This document shows, piece by piece, positions 1 to 7,758 of a stretch of DNA of 33,319 bases. Every line of letters starts with the position of its first letter. Position 1 is the stretch's first letter. Under the pieces are notes generated by a model. The model made no database searches, was not told where the DNA came from, and worked only from the letters and a program-made list of their open reading frames with translations. Origin of the DNA: Pseudoxanthomonas spadix (GTDB taxonomy: Bacteria; Pseudomonadota; Gammaproteobacteria; Xanthomonadales; Xanthomonadaceae); NCBI RefSeq assembly GCF_003703395.1, contig NZ_RDQN01000015.1, positions 1 through 33,319 of the forward strand, given 5' to 3'. A program made the position numbers and the translations under genes.

Positions 1-2
1 AG

Positions 3-134
3 ACGCGATACGAAGCCCTGCGCCAACGGGGCAAGTGCGCCAAGGTCGCCATCACCGCCTGCATGCGGGTACTGCTCACCCGCCTCAACGCCATGGCCAG
101 AGACCAAACTGAATGGAGAATGACAGGCGCCTGA
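3..134 (+). mobile_element. IS110-family transposase, C-terminal fragment (runs off left edge)
   Basis: An open frame enters from the left edge and ends at a TGA at 132-134. It encodes about 43 residues including GKCAKVAITACMRVLLTRLN and a closing RDQTEWR. This pattern (G-K-x-x-K-V-A-x-T-A-C-M-R-x-L-L-x-x-L-N-A-M followed by a tryptophan near the end) is the typical C-terminus of the transposase/DEDD recombinase of the IS110 family. The catalytic part lies outside the window, so it cannot be said whether the element is intact. A palindromic repeat begins three bases after the stop codon. Confidence 0.82.
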
Positions 135-136
135 GA

Positions 137-202
137 AGACAGTTGCTCCTACAAACACCCTGATCTCTGGTGAAATTCCGCTTTTCGTAGGAGCAACTGT
201 CT
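137..202. repeat. REP-like inverted repeat with GTAG end
   Basis: The 16-base arm at 137-152 (AGACAGTTGCTCCTAC) is the exact reverse complement of 187-202 (GTAGGAGCAACTGTCT), with a 34-base AT-richer loop. The GTAGGAGC start resembles REP-type palindromes of Pseudomonas and Xanthomonadaceae. It sits directly behind the IS110 transposase stop codon, so it could be part of the IS end, or the REP target into which the element inserted. No T-tract follows, so it is not an obvious intrinsic terminator. Confidence 0.7.
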
Positions 203-216
203 GCTCGACGCGTTCG

Positions 217-261
217 GCCCCCTCTCCTCCGCTTGCGGGGGAGAGGGGGCAAAAAGCCCCC
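217..261. repeat. GC-rich palindrome, CCCTCTCC type
   Basis: GCCCCCTCTCCTCCGC (217-232) pairs with GCGGGGGAGAGGGGGC (235-250) with one mismatch. An overlapping smaller hairpin, GGGGGC-AAAAA-GCCCCC, covers 245-261. It lies in the leader region in front of slt. It could attenuate read-through from the IS side or simply be a dispersed repeat. No function is shown by the sequence. Confidence 0.55.
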
Positions 262-321
262 GCGATGCGGCGCCGGGCCATGCAAAATCCGATTCATCCG
301 GGCCTGCCTATCATCGGTGGC

Positions 322-2283
322 ATGATCCGCCCCGCCCTGCTCTCTGTTTTGATCGCCCTGTGCGCCGCGGCTGCGTTGGCCGGCGCACAGGACCTGGACG
401 CCCAGCGTCCGCTGGTGCGCAGCGCACTGGAGGCGGCCGAACGTGGCCAGGCCCCGCCATCGCAGGATCCCGCGCTGGCCCATCATCCGCTGCGTGGCTG
501 GATCGAGTTCGCCCAGCTCAAGCGCGACATCGACCGTGTCGGCAACGCACAGGCGCAGGAGTTCCTGCAGCGCAACGCCGGCCAGGCGGTGGCTGCCGCG
601 TTCCGCAGCGCCTGGTTGCCGGCGCTGGCACGGCGCAAGGACTGGGACGCGCTGCTGGCCAACTGGCAGCCTACCGACGACATCGGCCTGCGCTGCGCAC
701 GCCTGCAGGCGCAATGGGTGCTGGGCAAGGCCGATGCGACCTGGACCCGCCAGGCACAGGAGCTGTGGCGCGCCGCGGCCAGGCCGTTGCCCGATGGCTG
801 CGATCCGTTGTTCGCCGCGCTCACCGCGCAGGGCCAGCTGGACGATGCGCTGCGCTGGGAACGCATCGACGCGGCCGCCGCGGCCGGCCAGAGCGCGGTG
901 ATGCGCGCGGCGGCCAATGGCCTGTCCAGCGGCGAACGCGCCCAGGCGGTGGCCTATGCCGGCTTCCTCGATGCCCCGGCCGCGCAGGGGCTTGGCTGGG
1001 AGAAATCCGATCGCAGCCGGCGCATCGCCAGCAACGGCCTGGCGCTGCTGGCGCGCAAGGATCCCGACGCGGCCGAGCGGCTGCTGCCGCAGTACGCCCA
1101 GACCCTGGGCCTGAGCGCCGAACAGCAGGCCCAGGTGCGCTACCAGATCGCGCTGTGGACGGTGGCGTCCTACCTGCCCGATTCGGCCCGGCGCCTGGCC
1201 GCGGTCCCCGCCAGTGCCTATGACCCGCGCCTGCACGAATGGCAGGTCCGCGAGGCACTGGCGCGCGGCGACTGGCCGGCGGCGCTGAAGGCGATCCAGG
1301 CGATGGACCCGGCCCAGCGCAGCGAGGTGCGCTGGAAGTGGTTCCAGGCGCGCATGCTGGACAAGGCCGGCCAGCCCGATCAGGCCAGGCGCCTGTATAC
1401 CGAGGCGGCCCGGACCGCGACCTTCCACGGTTTCCTGGCCGCCGACAGGCTCGGCCAGCCCTACGCGCTGTGCCCGCGCGAACCGCAGGACAGTGCGCAG
1501 GCCAGGGCGGCCGTGGCGCGCGATCCGGCCCTGATCCGGGCGATGGAGCTGTGGAAACTCGATCGCGCCGCCTGGGCCACGGCCGAGTGGAACGACGCGC
1601 TGACCCGCTTCAACGACGACCAGCGCCGGATCGCGGTGGAGGTGGCGCACGACAACGGCTGGTTCGACCGCGCGGTGTTCGCCCTGGGCAGGACGCCCGA
1701 GGAGCTGCAGCTGTACCGCCTGCGGTTTCCGCTGCAGCACCAGGGCGCCATCCGCCGCCAGGCATCGAACAACGCCATCGACCCGGCCTGGCTGGCCGCC
1801 CAGATCCGCGCCGAAAGCGTGTTCAACCCCAATGCGCGCTCGCCGGCCAACGCAATGGGCCTGATGCAGGTGCTGCCCGGCACCGGCGCCGAGGTGGCCC
1901 GGCGCAACGGCATCGCCTATGGCGGTGCGCAGAGCCTGTATGACCCGCAGACCAACATCGCCATCGGCAGCGCCTACCTGCGCGAGCTGCTCGATACCTA
2001 CGGCACGCCGTATGTGACCATCGCCGCCTACAACGCCGGCCCGGTCCCGACCGCGCGCTGGCAGTCACAGCGCCCGGGCCTGGAGCCGGACGTGTGGATC
2101 GAGACGATCAGCTACAAGGAAACGCGCGACTACGTGGCCCGGGTGCTGGCCTTCAGCGTGATCTACGACTGGCGCCTGAATGATGACGCGCTGTCGCTGA
2201 CCGACCGCATCCACGGCCGCCTGGACGGCCAGCGCAAGCGTCTGGCCTGCGCGGAACAGCCAGGAACGAGAAATGAGGAGTGA
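322..2283 (+). CDS. slt: Soluble lytic murein transglycosylase (Slt70 type)
   Basis: A periplasmic enzyme that cleaves the MurNAc-GlcNAc bond of peptidoglycan to give 1,6-anhydromuropeptides. The chosen ATG gives 653 residues and places a clean signal peptide at the N-terminus (hydrophobic stretch about 5-20, cleavage near ALAGA-Q). An in-frame ATG at 265 would add 19 non-hydrophobic residues. Residues about 25-450 are the alpha-helical superhelix typical of Slt70. The C-terminal SLT domain carries the catalytic glutamate (E498, in [10 protein letters not shown]), then GLMQVLP and the AAYNAGP motif, ending with the [14 protein letters not shown] helix. Its length matches E. coli Slt (about 645). 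No strong Shine-Dalgarno is visible. Its last codons and TGA lie inside the left arm of the repeat at 2275-2360, so the C-terminal tail TRNEE is repeat-encoded. Confidence 0.93.
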   Translation: MIRPALLSVLIALCAAAALAGAQDLDAQRPLVRSALEAAERGQAPPSQDPALAHHPLRGWIEFAQLKRDIDRVGNAQAQEFLQRNAGQAVAAAFRSAWLPALARRKDWDALLANWQPTDDIGLRCARLQAQWVLGKADATWTRQAQELWRAAARPLPDGCDPLFAALTAQGQLDDALRWERIDAAAAAGQSAVMRAAANGLSSGERAQAVAYAGFLDAPAAQGLGWEKSDRSRRIASNGLALLARKDPDAAERLLPQYAQTLGLSAEQQAQVRYQIALWTVASYLPDSARRLAAVPASAYDPRLHEWQVREALARGDWPAALKAIQAMDPAQRSEVRWKWFQARMLDKAGQPDQARRLYTEAARTATFHGFLAADRLGQPYALCPREPQDSAQARAAVARDPALIRAMELWKLDRAAWATAEWNDALTRFNDDQRRIAVEVAHDNGWFDRAVFALGRTPEELQLYRLRFPLQHQGAIRRQASNNAIDPAWLAAQIRAESVFNPNARSPANAMGLMQVLPGTGAEVARRNGIAYGGAQSLYDPQTNIAIGSAYLRELLDTYGTPYVTIAAYNAGPVPTARWQSQRPGLEPDVWIETISYKETRDYVARVLAFSVIYDWRLNDDALSLTDRIHGRLDGQRKRLACAEQPGTRNEE

Positions 2284-2360
2284 GAAACGAGGGAGGAGCA
2301 GCGCATGATCCTGGCGTCGGTGTCTGGAGCAATCATGCTGCCCCTCGTTTCTCACTTCTC
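2275..2360. repeat. Inverted repeat, AGGAGTGAG family, copy 1
   Basis: GAGGAGTGAGAAACGAGG (2275-2292) is matched by CCTCGTTTCTCACTTCTC (2343-2360), reverse complementary over 18 bases with one mismatch. It fills the space between slt and cca, and its left arm contains the slt stop codon. A second pair with the same AGGAGTGAG core lies at 10130-10204. There is no T-tract. Confidence 0.7.
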
Positions 2361-2378
2361 AACACTCACCCCTGCCCC

Positions 2379-3614
2379 ATGAAGACCTATCTGGTCGGCG
2401 GCGCGGTCCGCGATGCCCTGCTCGGCCTGCCGCCCGGCGATCGCGACTGGGTCGTGGTCGGCGCCACCCAGGCGGACATGGAAGCGCGCGGCTTTCGCGC
2501 GGTGGGCCGTGATTTCCCGGTGTTCCTGCATCCGCACACGCAGGAGGAATACGCCCTGGCGCGCACCGAGCGCAAGTCCGGGCGCGGCTATCGTGGCTTC
2601 GTGGTAGACGCCGACCGTTCCGTGACCCTGGAACAGGACCTGCAGCGCCGCGATTTCACCATCAACGCCATCGCCCAGACCGAGGACGGCATGCTGGTCG
2701 ATCCCTACGGCGGTGCGCGCGATATCCAGGCGCGCGTACTGCGCCATGTCGGGCCGGCCTTCTGCGAGGATCCGCTGCGCGTGCTGCGCGCGGCGCGCTT
2801 CATGGCGCGCCTGGCGCCCCTGGGCTTCACCGTGGCGCCGCAGACGCTGGCGCTGATGCGGCAGATGGCGGCCAGCGGCGAGCTGTCGGCCCTGGTGCCC
2901 GAGCGCGTCTGGCAGGAACTGCGCCGTGCCCTGGCCGCCGCGCAGCCCAGCGCCTTCCTGCGCACCCTGCATGACACCGGCGCCCTGGCCCAGGTACTGC
3001 CGGAAGTGGATGCGCTGTACGGCGTGCCGCAACGCGCACAGTTCCACCCCGAGATCGACACCGGCGTGCACCAGGAACTGGTGTGCGACATGGCCGCACG
3101 GCTGGCGCCGGGCGATGATCTGATCGGTTTTGCCGCACTGACCCATGACCTGGGCAAGGCACTGACGCCGGCCGAGCTGTTGCCGCGCCACATCGGCCAC
3201 GAGCAGGCCGGCCTCGGGCCGCTGCAGGCGCTGTGCCAGCGCCTGAAAGTGCCGGCCGAACACCGCGAGCTGGCGATGATGGCCTGCCGCGAGCACCTCA
3301 ACGTGCATCGCCTGGCCGAACTGCGCGATGCCACCGTGCACGACCTGCTGGCGCGCTGCGATGGCTTTCGCAAACCGGCGCGCATCGCCCAGCTGGCGCT
3401 GGTCTGCGAATGCGACATGCGCGGCCGTGCCGGCAGCGCCGAGGACGATTACCCACAGGGGCGCGAACTGGTCCGCCTGCACGCCGCCGCCTGTGCGGTC
3501 AGCGCACGCGACCTCGCCCAACAGGGCCTGAGCGGCCCGCAGATCGGCCAGGCCCTGCGCCGCGCGCGCATCGCGGCGATCGCGCAGGCGCGGGCGGCAA
3601 ACCACCGCGCTTGA
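2379..3614 (+). CDS. cca: Multifunctional CCA-adding tRNA nucleotidyltransferase
   Basis: Adds or repairs the 3' CCA of tRNAs. The ATG at 2379 gives 411 residues, nearly the length of E. coli Cca (412); an upstream in-frame extension into the repeat is not credible. The N-terminal class II nucleotidyltransferase domain shows [13 protein letters not shown], the metal-binding [13 protein letters not shown], and the nucleotide-selecting [12 protein letters not shown] helix. The C-terminal half has an HD phosphohydrolase domain ([17 protein letters not shown]), as in gammaproteobacterial enzymes with phosphatase/phosphodiesterase activity. It follows slt after about 95 bases occupied by an inverted repeat and may have its own promoter. 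No ribosome-binding site is obvious. Confidence 0.95.
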   Translation: MKTYLVGGAVRDALLGLPPGDRDWVVVGATQADMEARGFRAVGRDFPVFLHPHTQEEYALARTERKSGRGYRGFVVDADRSVTLEQDLQRRDFTINAIAQTEDGMLVDPYGGARDIQARVLRHVGPAFCEDPLRVLRAARFMARLAPLGFTVAPQTLALMRQMAASGELSALVPERVWQELRRALAAAQPSAFLRTLHDTGALAQVLPEVDALYGVPQRAQFHPEIDTGVHQELVCDMAARLAPGDDLIGFAALTHDLGKALTPAELLPRHIGHEQAGLGPLQALCQRLKVPAEHRELAMMACREHLNVHRLAELRDATVHDLLARCDGFRKPARIAQLALVCECDMRGRAGSAEDDYPQGRELVRLHAAACAVSARDLAQQGLSGPQIGQALRRARIAAIAQARAANHRA

Positions 3615-3883
3615 TCCTTCGCACCCGTGCGGGAGGGACACGGCACGGCATGCATACCTTGGAGCACCCGCGCTGCTGCGTGTTCGCCCCCGCTCCCCCG
3701 CGCGCCGCTGGCTCGGGCCGGGGTGCGAAGCAGAGGGTCGGGGTGAGGGGGTCGAGGGTGCCGGCCCTGCCGACGCGATGACACATGCCCGCTCCGGAGC
3801 CAGCTGCGGTTGGGCTTCTAGCAAAAAGCCCGCGTCATGCCCGTAAACGGACAGACAGAGCAGAGCTGACTGGTGCCGACAAG
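3615..3883. other. Intergenic region, no gene seen
   Basis: This space lies between convergent cca and the LysR gene. It holds a G-rich stretch (about 3713-3760) with GGTCGGGGTGAGGGGGTC, resembling dispersed CCCTCACCCCGACC-type repeats of this bacterial group. No coding region, tRNA or clear intrinsic terminator was found; the open frames here lack any recognisable protein. Confidence 0.5.
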
Positions 3884-4789
3884 TCAGCCACTGCCTGCAA
3901 GCTGGGCCAGGAACGCGTCCAGCGCCGGTGAACGCGGCCGGTTGGCCAACTCCAGCCGATAGAGCGGGCGCTGCAGCGGCGGGCCATCGGGCAGGCGCAG
4001 GGTGCGCAGCTTGCCGACCGCAATCAGATCGGCCACCACCGCGGCCGGCAGGATCGCCACCCCGACCCCGGCAGCCACCGCGCGGGCGATGGCCTCGTTG
4101 CTGCCGATTTCCAGCGTCTGCGCAGGCTCGATGCTGCGGGCCTGGAGCAGGTCCCGGGCGACCTCGCGCGTGCCCGAGCCGGGCTCGCGCACCAGCCAGC
4201 GCTGCGCGGCAAGCTGTCTTGCGCTGGCCCGTCGCTGCGCGCCCAACGGCGATGATGCCGAGACCACCGCCTGCAGCGGCTCTTCGCGCCAGCGCGTGGC
4301 GACGATGCGCTCGTCATGCGCCGGGCCTTCGACGAAGCCGGCATCGATGCGGCAGTCCACCAGCGCATCGGCGATCTCGCCGGTGTTGCCGACCACCAGC
4401 GCGCTGTCCAGTTGCGGGTAGCGCGCCGCGTGGCGGGCGAAGACCTCGGCGAGCCAGTACGCCGCCACCGTGGTGCTGGCGCCGATGCGCAGGCCGCCAC
4501 GGCGCAGGCCGACCCGTTCGCGCACGTCTTCCAGTGCCGCCCGTTCCAGCGCGAAGATGCCGCGTGCGTGCTGGTACAGCGCCTGGCCGGCGCCGGTCAG
4601 ATGCACGCCGCGCCCTGCGGAACGGTCGATCAGTGGCAGGTCCAATTGCGACTCCAGCTCACGCACTGCCTTGGACACTGCCGACTGGCTGACGAACAGC
4701 GCCTGGGCCGCGCGCGAGAAGCCCTCGTGCTCGACCACTGCGGCAAACACGCGCAGCAGGTGCAGGTTCAAGCCATGAGCTGAAGTCAT
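3884..4789 (-). CDS. LysR-family transcriptional regulator
   Basis: A 301-residue regulator beginning MTSAHGLNLHLLRVF. The winged helix-turn-helix is at about residues 5-65 (FSRAAQALFVSQSAVSKAVRELE). The rest is a substrate-binding effector domain of the CysB/CbbR type, with VGNTGEIADALVDCRIDAGFVEG and a conserved late segment SNEAIARAVAAGVGVAILP. The open frame continues upstream, but those residues show no homology, and this start fixes the usual LysR N-terminus. It is divergent from the YeiH-like gene with an 82-base spacer carrying a palindrome, the classic arrangement for a LysR regulator controlling its neighbour. By analogy it occupies the place of E. coli YeiE. The effector cannot be deduced. 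Confidence 0.92.
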   Translation of the reverse strand: MTSAHGLNLHLLRVFAAVVEHEGFSRAAQALFVSQSAVSKAVRELESQLDLPLIDRSAGRGVHLTGAGQALYQHARGIFALERAALEDVRERVGLRRGGLRIGASTTVAAYWLAEVFARHAARYPQLDSALVVGNTGEIADALVDCRIDAGFVEGPAHDERIVATRWREEPLQAVVSASSPLGAQRRASARQLAAQRWLVREPGSGTREVARDLLQARSIEPAQTLEIGSNEAIARAVAAGVGVAILPAAVVADLIAVGKLRTLRLPDGPPLQRPLYRLELANRPRSPALDAFLAQLAGSG

Positions 4790-4798
4790 GCTTTGTTG

Positions 4799-4822
4799 AG
4801 AATGATGTATTGGACGCATTCT
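4799..4822. promoter_or_regulatory. Candidate LysR operator in divergent promoter region
   Basis: AGAATG (4799-4804) and CATTCT (4817-4822) are perfect inverted half-sites separated by 12 bases, in the only AT-richer part of the spacer between the LysR gene and the YeiH-like gene. LysR regulators typically bind interrupted dyads of this size. The site lies 10 bases upstream of the regulator's own ATG, so autoregulation would be expected. Inferred from pattern and position only. Confidence 0.45.
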
Positions 4823-4871
4823 AGCCACCGGCGGAGCATGGCGGCATCTTCCTGACCGTCCGGGCGCCGTC

Positions 4872-5921
4872 ATGGCCGGCATTGCCACCCATTCACGACC
4901 CGCCATGATCCGCAGGCCAGGCATCTGGCCGGGGTTGATCCTGGTGCTGGCCATCGCCCTGGCCGGCATTGGCCTGTCCAACCTGCCTTGGGCCAAAACG
5001 ACCGGACTCAGCGCGCTGACCCTGGCCATCATGCTCGGCATCGCGCTGGGCAACACCGCCTTTCCCGCCATCGCCCCACGCACCGGCGCCGGCGTGGACT
5101 ACGCCAAGGGCATGCTGCTGCGTGCCGGCATCGTGCTGTACGGCTTGCGGGTGACTTTCCAGGATGTGAAGGGGGTCGGCCTGGCTGGCCTGGTGATCGA
5201 CGTGATCGTGGTGGCCGGCGTGTTCTGCGCGGCCACCTGGATCGGCACGCGCGTGCTGAAGCTGGATCGCGACACCTCGATGCTGATTGGCGCAGGCAGC
5301 GCGATCTGCGGCGCCGCGGCGGTCCTGGCAGCCGAACCGGTGATTCGCGCACCCGCCCACAAGGTGTCGGTCGCCATCGCCACGGTGGTGGTGTTCGGCA
5401 CGCTGGGCATGTTCCTGTACCCGTGGATGTATCCGTCCCTGGGCCTGGACGCGCACGCCTACGGCGTCTACGCCGGGTCGACCATCCATGAGGTCGCACA
5501 GGTGGTGGTGGCCGGGCGCGCGGTCAGCGAGCAAGCCGGCGCGGCGGCGGTGATCGAGAAGATGCTGCGGGTGATGCTGCTGGCGCCGTTGCTGCTGGTG
5601 CTGGGCGCGTGGCTGCGCCGCGGCAGCAACGGCGCCCAGAGCGAAGCGGCGCCGCTGACGATCCCGTGGTTTGCCATCCTGTTCGTGGTGGTGGCCGGCT
5701 TCAACTCACTGCACCTGCTGCCCAAGCCCGTGGTCGATGCGACCCTGATGCTGGACACGCTGCTGCTGGCGATGGCAATGGCCGCACTGGGCCTGCGCAC
5801 CCACTGGGGCTCGATCAAGCAGGCCGGCGCCAAGCCGCTGCTGCTGGCCTGGATCCTGTGGGTGCTGTTGCTGGGGGGCGGCTATCTGCTCAACCGCGCC
5901 GCGCTGGCCCTGCTGGCCTGA
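4872..5921 (+). CDS. yeiH: YeiH-family putative sulfate/anion exporter
   Basis: A polytopic inner-membrane protein of 349 residues, the same length as E. coli YeiH (UPF0324, conserved hypothetical protein 698 family). Roughly ten hydrophobic helices are visible. Family-typical segments include GIALGN near residue 57, GAGSAICGAAAVLA (about 141-154) and STIHEVAQVVVAG (about 203-215). A second possible start is the ATG at 4905 (MIRRPGIWPG). Neither start has a convincing ribosome-binding site. The divergent LysR gene suggests regulation by a small anionic metabolite. Sulfate/sulfite or taurine-related export is the family annotation and is not proven here. Confidence 0.88.
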   Translation: MAGIATHSRPAMIRRPGIWPGLILVLAIALAGIGLSNLPWAKTTGLSALTLAIMLGIALGNTAFPAIAPRTGAGVDYAKGMLLRAGIVLYGLRVTFQDVKGVGLAGLVIDVIVVAGVFCAATWIGTRVLKLDRDTSMLIGAGSAICGAAAVLAAEPVIRAPAHKVSVAIATVVVFGTLGMFLYPWMYPSLGLDAHAYGVYAGSTIHEVAQVVVAGRAVSEQAGAAAVIEKMLRVMLLAPLLLVLGAWLRRGSNGAQSEAAPLTIPWFAILFVVVAGFNSLHLLPKPVVDATLMLDTLLLAMAMAALGLRTHWGSIKQAGAKPLLLAWILWVLLLGGGYLLNRAALALLA

Positions 5922-6008
5922 AAAATGCGCCCGCCGCGCCGACGTCCCGAGCCCGGCAAGACATCGACGGGGAGCGAAACGGGCCGGTTGCGGCGTTGCC
6001 ACGGCCGG

Positions 6009-7157
6009 CTAGCCGGTCGCGCTGCTTCCGCCGATCCAGGTTTCGACGACCTGCAGACGATCGTCCAGTGCCACCAGGTCCGCACGCAGGCCGGGGGCGA
6101 TGCGGCCGCGCTCGTGGTCCAGGCCCAGGCACTGGGCCGGATACAGCGCGGCCATGCGCACGGCTTCTTGCAGCGGCAGGCCGAGCAGCCGCACGCTGTT
6201 GCGCACCGCGCTGGCCATGTCCAGCGCCGAGCCGGCCAGCGCACCGGCAGCGTTGCGCACCACCCCGTCGACCGCGGTGATGGTTTCGCCGTACAGCTCG
6301 AAACTGGGGCTTTCGGCACCGACCATCGGCATCGCATCGGTCACCAGCAGCAGCTTGCCCGGCCGCTTGGCGGCCAGCGCCACGCGCAGCGCGCCCGGAT
6401 GCACGTGCACGCCATCGACGATCACCCCGCACCAGCTTGCTTCATCTTCCAGCGCCGCGCCGACCGCGCCGGGGCTGCGCCCTTGCAGCGGCGACATGGC
6501 GTTGAACAGATGGGTGAACCCGCGCAGGCCCGCGTCCAGTCCGGCGCGGATCTGCTCGTAGCTGCCGGCGGTGTGGCCGGCGAACACCAGCGCCCCGCGC
6601 GCGACCAGCGCGGCGATGCGTTCGGGCCCCAGCCGTTCCGGTGCGACGGTCATCAAGGTGATGCCGTTGTCCAGCGCGGTGGCCATGGCCATTTCATCCT
6701 CGTCCGGCACGCGGAACTGCCGCGCGTCGTGGGTGCCCTTGCGCGCCGGCGCCAGGTACGGGCCTTCCAGGTGGATGCCCAGCACCCCGTCCACGCCATT
6801 GGCGATGGCCTGGCCGGTGGCGGCGATGGCCCGGCGCATGGTGTCGGCGCCATCGCTGATCAGCGTGGGCAGGAAGGCGGTGGTGCCGAACCTGCGATGC
6901 GCGCGCCCGATGGCGGCGATGCCCGCGGCGGTGGGCGTGTTGTTGAACAGCACCCCGCCGCCGCCGTTGACCTGCAGGTCGATGAAACCCGGCGCCAGCC
7001 ACGCCCCGCCCAGGTCGCGCAGGTCGTCGGTCCGGGCGCGCGCGCCAGCGGCATCGGTCAGGGCAATGATGCGGCCGTCCTCGATCACCAGCGCGCCGCC
7101 ATCGACGATGCCCGCCTCGGCCAGCACCCGCGCGTTGACCAGGGCAAAGCGGCTCAT
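6009..7157 (-). CDS. nagA: N-acetylglucosamine-6-phosphate deacetylase
   Basis: Converts GlcNAc-6-P to glucosamine-6-P plus acetate, in use of chitin- or peptidoglycan-derived amino sugar. The protein has 382 residues, a normal NagA length. Visible are the amidohydrolase segment APGFIDLQVNGGGG, the metal ligand E131 in GIHLEGPYLAP, H195 in VFAGHTAGSY, H216 in FTHLFNAMSPLQGR, HVHPGALRVA, and the catalytic D274 in LVTDAMP. The start at 7157 (MSRFALVN) is set by homology. Its ATGA overlaps the stop codon of a short upstream relic resembling a nagB-II C-terminus. That partner enzyme, which would deaminate the product, appears lost at this locus. Convergent with the yeiH-like gene. Confidence 0.93.
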   Translation of the reverse strand: MSRFALVNARVLAEAGIVDGGALVIEDGRIIALTDAAGARARTDDLRDLGGAWLAPGFIDLQVNGGGGVLFNNTPTAAGIAAIGRAHRRFGTTAFLPTLISDGADTMRRAIAATGQAIANGVDGVLGIHLEGPYLAPARKGTHDARQFRVPDEDEMAMATALDNGITLMTVAPERLGPERIAALVARGALVFAGHTAGSYEQIRAGLDAGLRGFTHLFNAMSPLQGRSPGAVGAALEDEASWCGVIVDGVHVHPGALRVALAAKRPGKLLLVTDAMPMVGAESPSFELYGETITAVDGVVRNAAGALAGSALDMASAVRNSVRLLGLPLQEAVRMAALYPAQCLGLDHERGRIAPGLRADLVALDDRLQVVETWIGGSSATG

Positions 7158-7240
7158 GGGGTCCCGGTGACCTTGTGCAGGTGCGGCGGCATGTCCGGAT
7201 TGTGCCCGCGCGCCAGGGCCAGCGCACTGACGGCCTGGCG
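7154..7240 (-). pseudogene. C-terminal relic of SIS-domain GlcN-6-P deaminase/isomerase (nagB-II type)
   Basis: The frame ending at the TGA that overlaps the nagA start reads SALALARGHNPDMPPHLHKV then TGTP-stop. This closely fits the C-terminal signature of GlmS/NagB-II SIS-domain proteins (A-L-A-R-G-x-x-P-D-x-P-x-x-L-x-K-V-T-x-T). Only about 28 residues are recognisable; the frame upstream runs through vanZ and is unrelated. The ATGA junction with nagA is exactly what an intact nagB-II-nagA operon would have. Inferred to be what remains after a deletion that brought vanZ next to nagA. A search of the 190-base gap is needed to bound the relic. Confidence 0.6.
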
Positions 7241-7347
7241 CCACCGCCGCGCAGCGCCTGGACCAGCGCCGGCATGCCGGCCTCGGTGCCTTCGGGCTGG
7301 GTGCGCGGCGTGCCTGGCGATGTCCTCGGCGGCCTGCCGGGCGATGG

Positions 7348-7758
7348 TCAGTGGCTCCGGCGCGGAAACCAGCGCAGCAGCAGGTCGCGCGCGGGTGTCA
7401 GGGCCACCAGCAAACCCAGCAGCACGCCGCTGGCATCGGCCAGCGCATCGATGGCATCGGGCGTGCGATCGGCGGTGAACCAGCCCTGCAGCAACTCGAT
7501 CAGCACGCCCAGGATCACCAGCCAGGCCGCCGCCCGCAGCAGCGCACGCCGGGTGGCGAACAACTGCACCGCCCACGCCGCCAGCACCGCGAACGCACCG
7601 GCGTGTTCGAGCTTGTCCATGCCTTCGGCGACCTTGGGCAGATCCTCGCCGGGCAGCAGGCAGGTGGTCACCACCAGCACCATCGCCAGCACCCAGCCAC
7701 CGAACCACAGTGCCGGCCAGCGGACCGGCTTGATCGCACCGATGCTCACAGTCGCCAT
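7348..7758 (-). CDS. VanZ-family small membrane protein
   Basis: A 136-residue protein beginning MATVSIGAIKPVRW. It has three to four hydrophobic helices (about 15-35, 54-70, 76-95, 107-121) and the VanZ-like features DKLEHAGAFAVLA after the first helix, then ELLQGWFTADRTPDAIDALADASGVLLG (quoted in two parts: ELLQGW and PDAIDALADASG), where the acidic/Asn-Asp region is typical. VanZ proteins were first linked to teicoplanin resistance, but most bacterial homologues have no known role. The start codon lies inside the last codons of the methyltransferase gene (13-base overlap), implying translational coupling. The next gene downstream is the nagB-II relic and nagA. Confidence 0.8.
   Translation of the reverse strand: MATVSIGAIKPVRWPALWFGGWVLAMVLVVTTCLLPGEDLPKVAEGMDKLEHAGAFAVLAAWAVQLFATRRALLRAAAWLVILGVLIELLQGWFTADRTPDAIDALADASGVLLGLLVALTPARDLLLRWFPRRSH

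Noticed and set aside
85..1740. 551-codon open frame on the minus strand across the slt region
   Set aside because: It is the antisense shadow of slt in very GC-rich DNA. It shows no domain, and slt on the plus strand has clear signal peptide and catalytic motifs.
2352..3824. 490-codon minus-strand frame opposite cca
   Set aside because: It lacks any recognisable motif, is antisense to a well-supported cca gene, and arises from codon-position GC bias.
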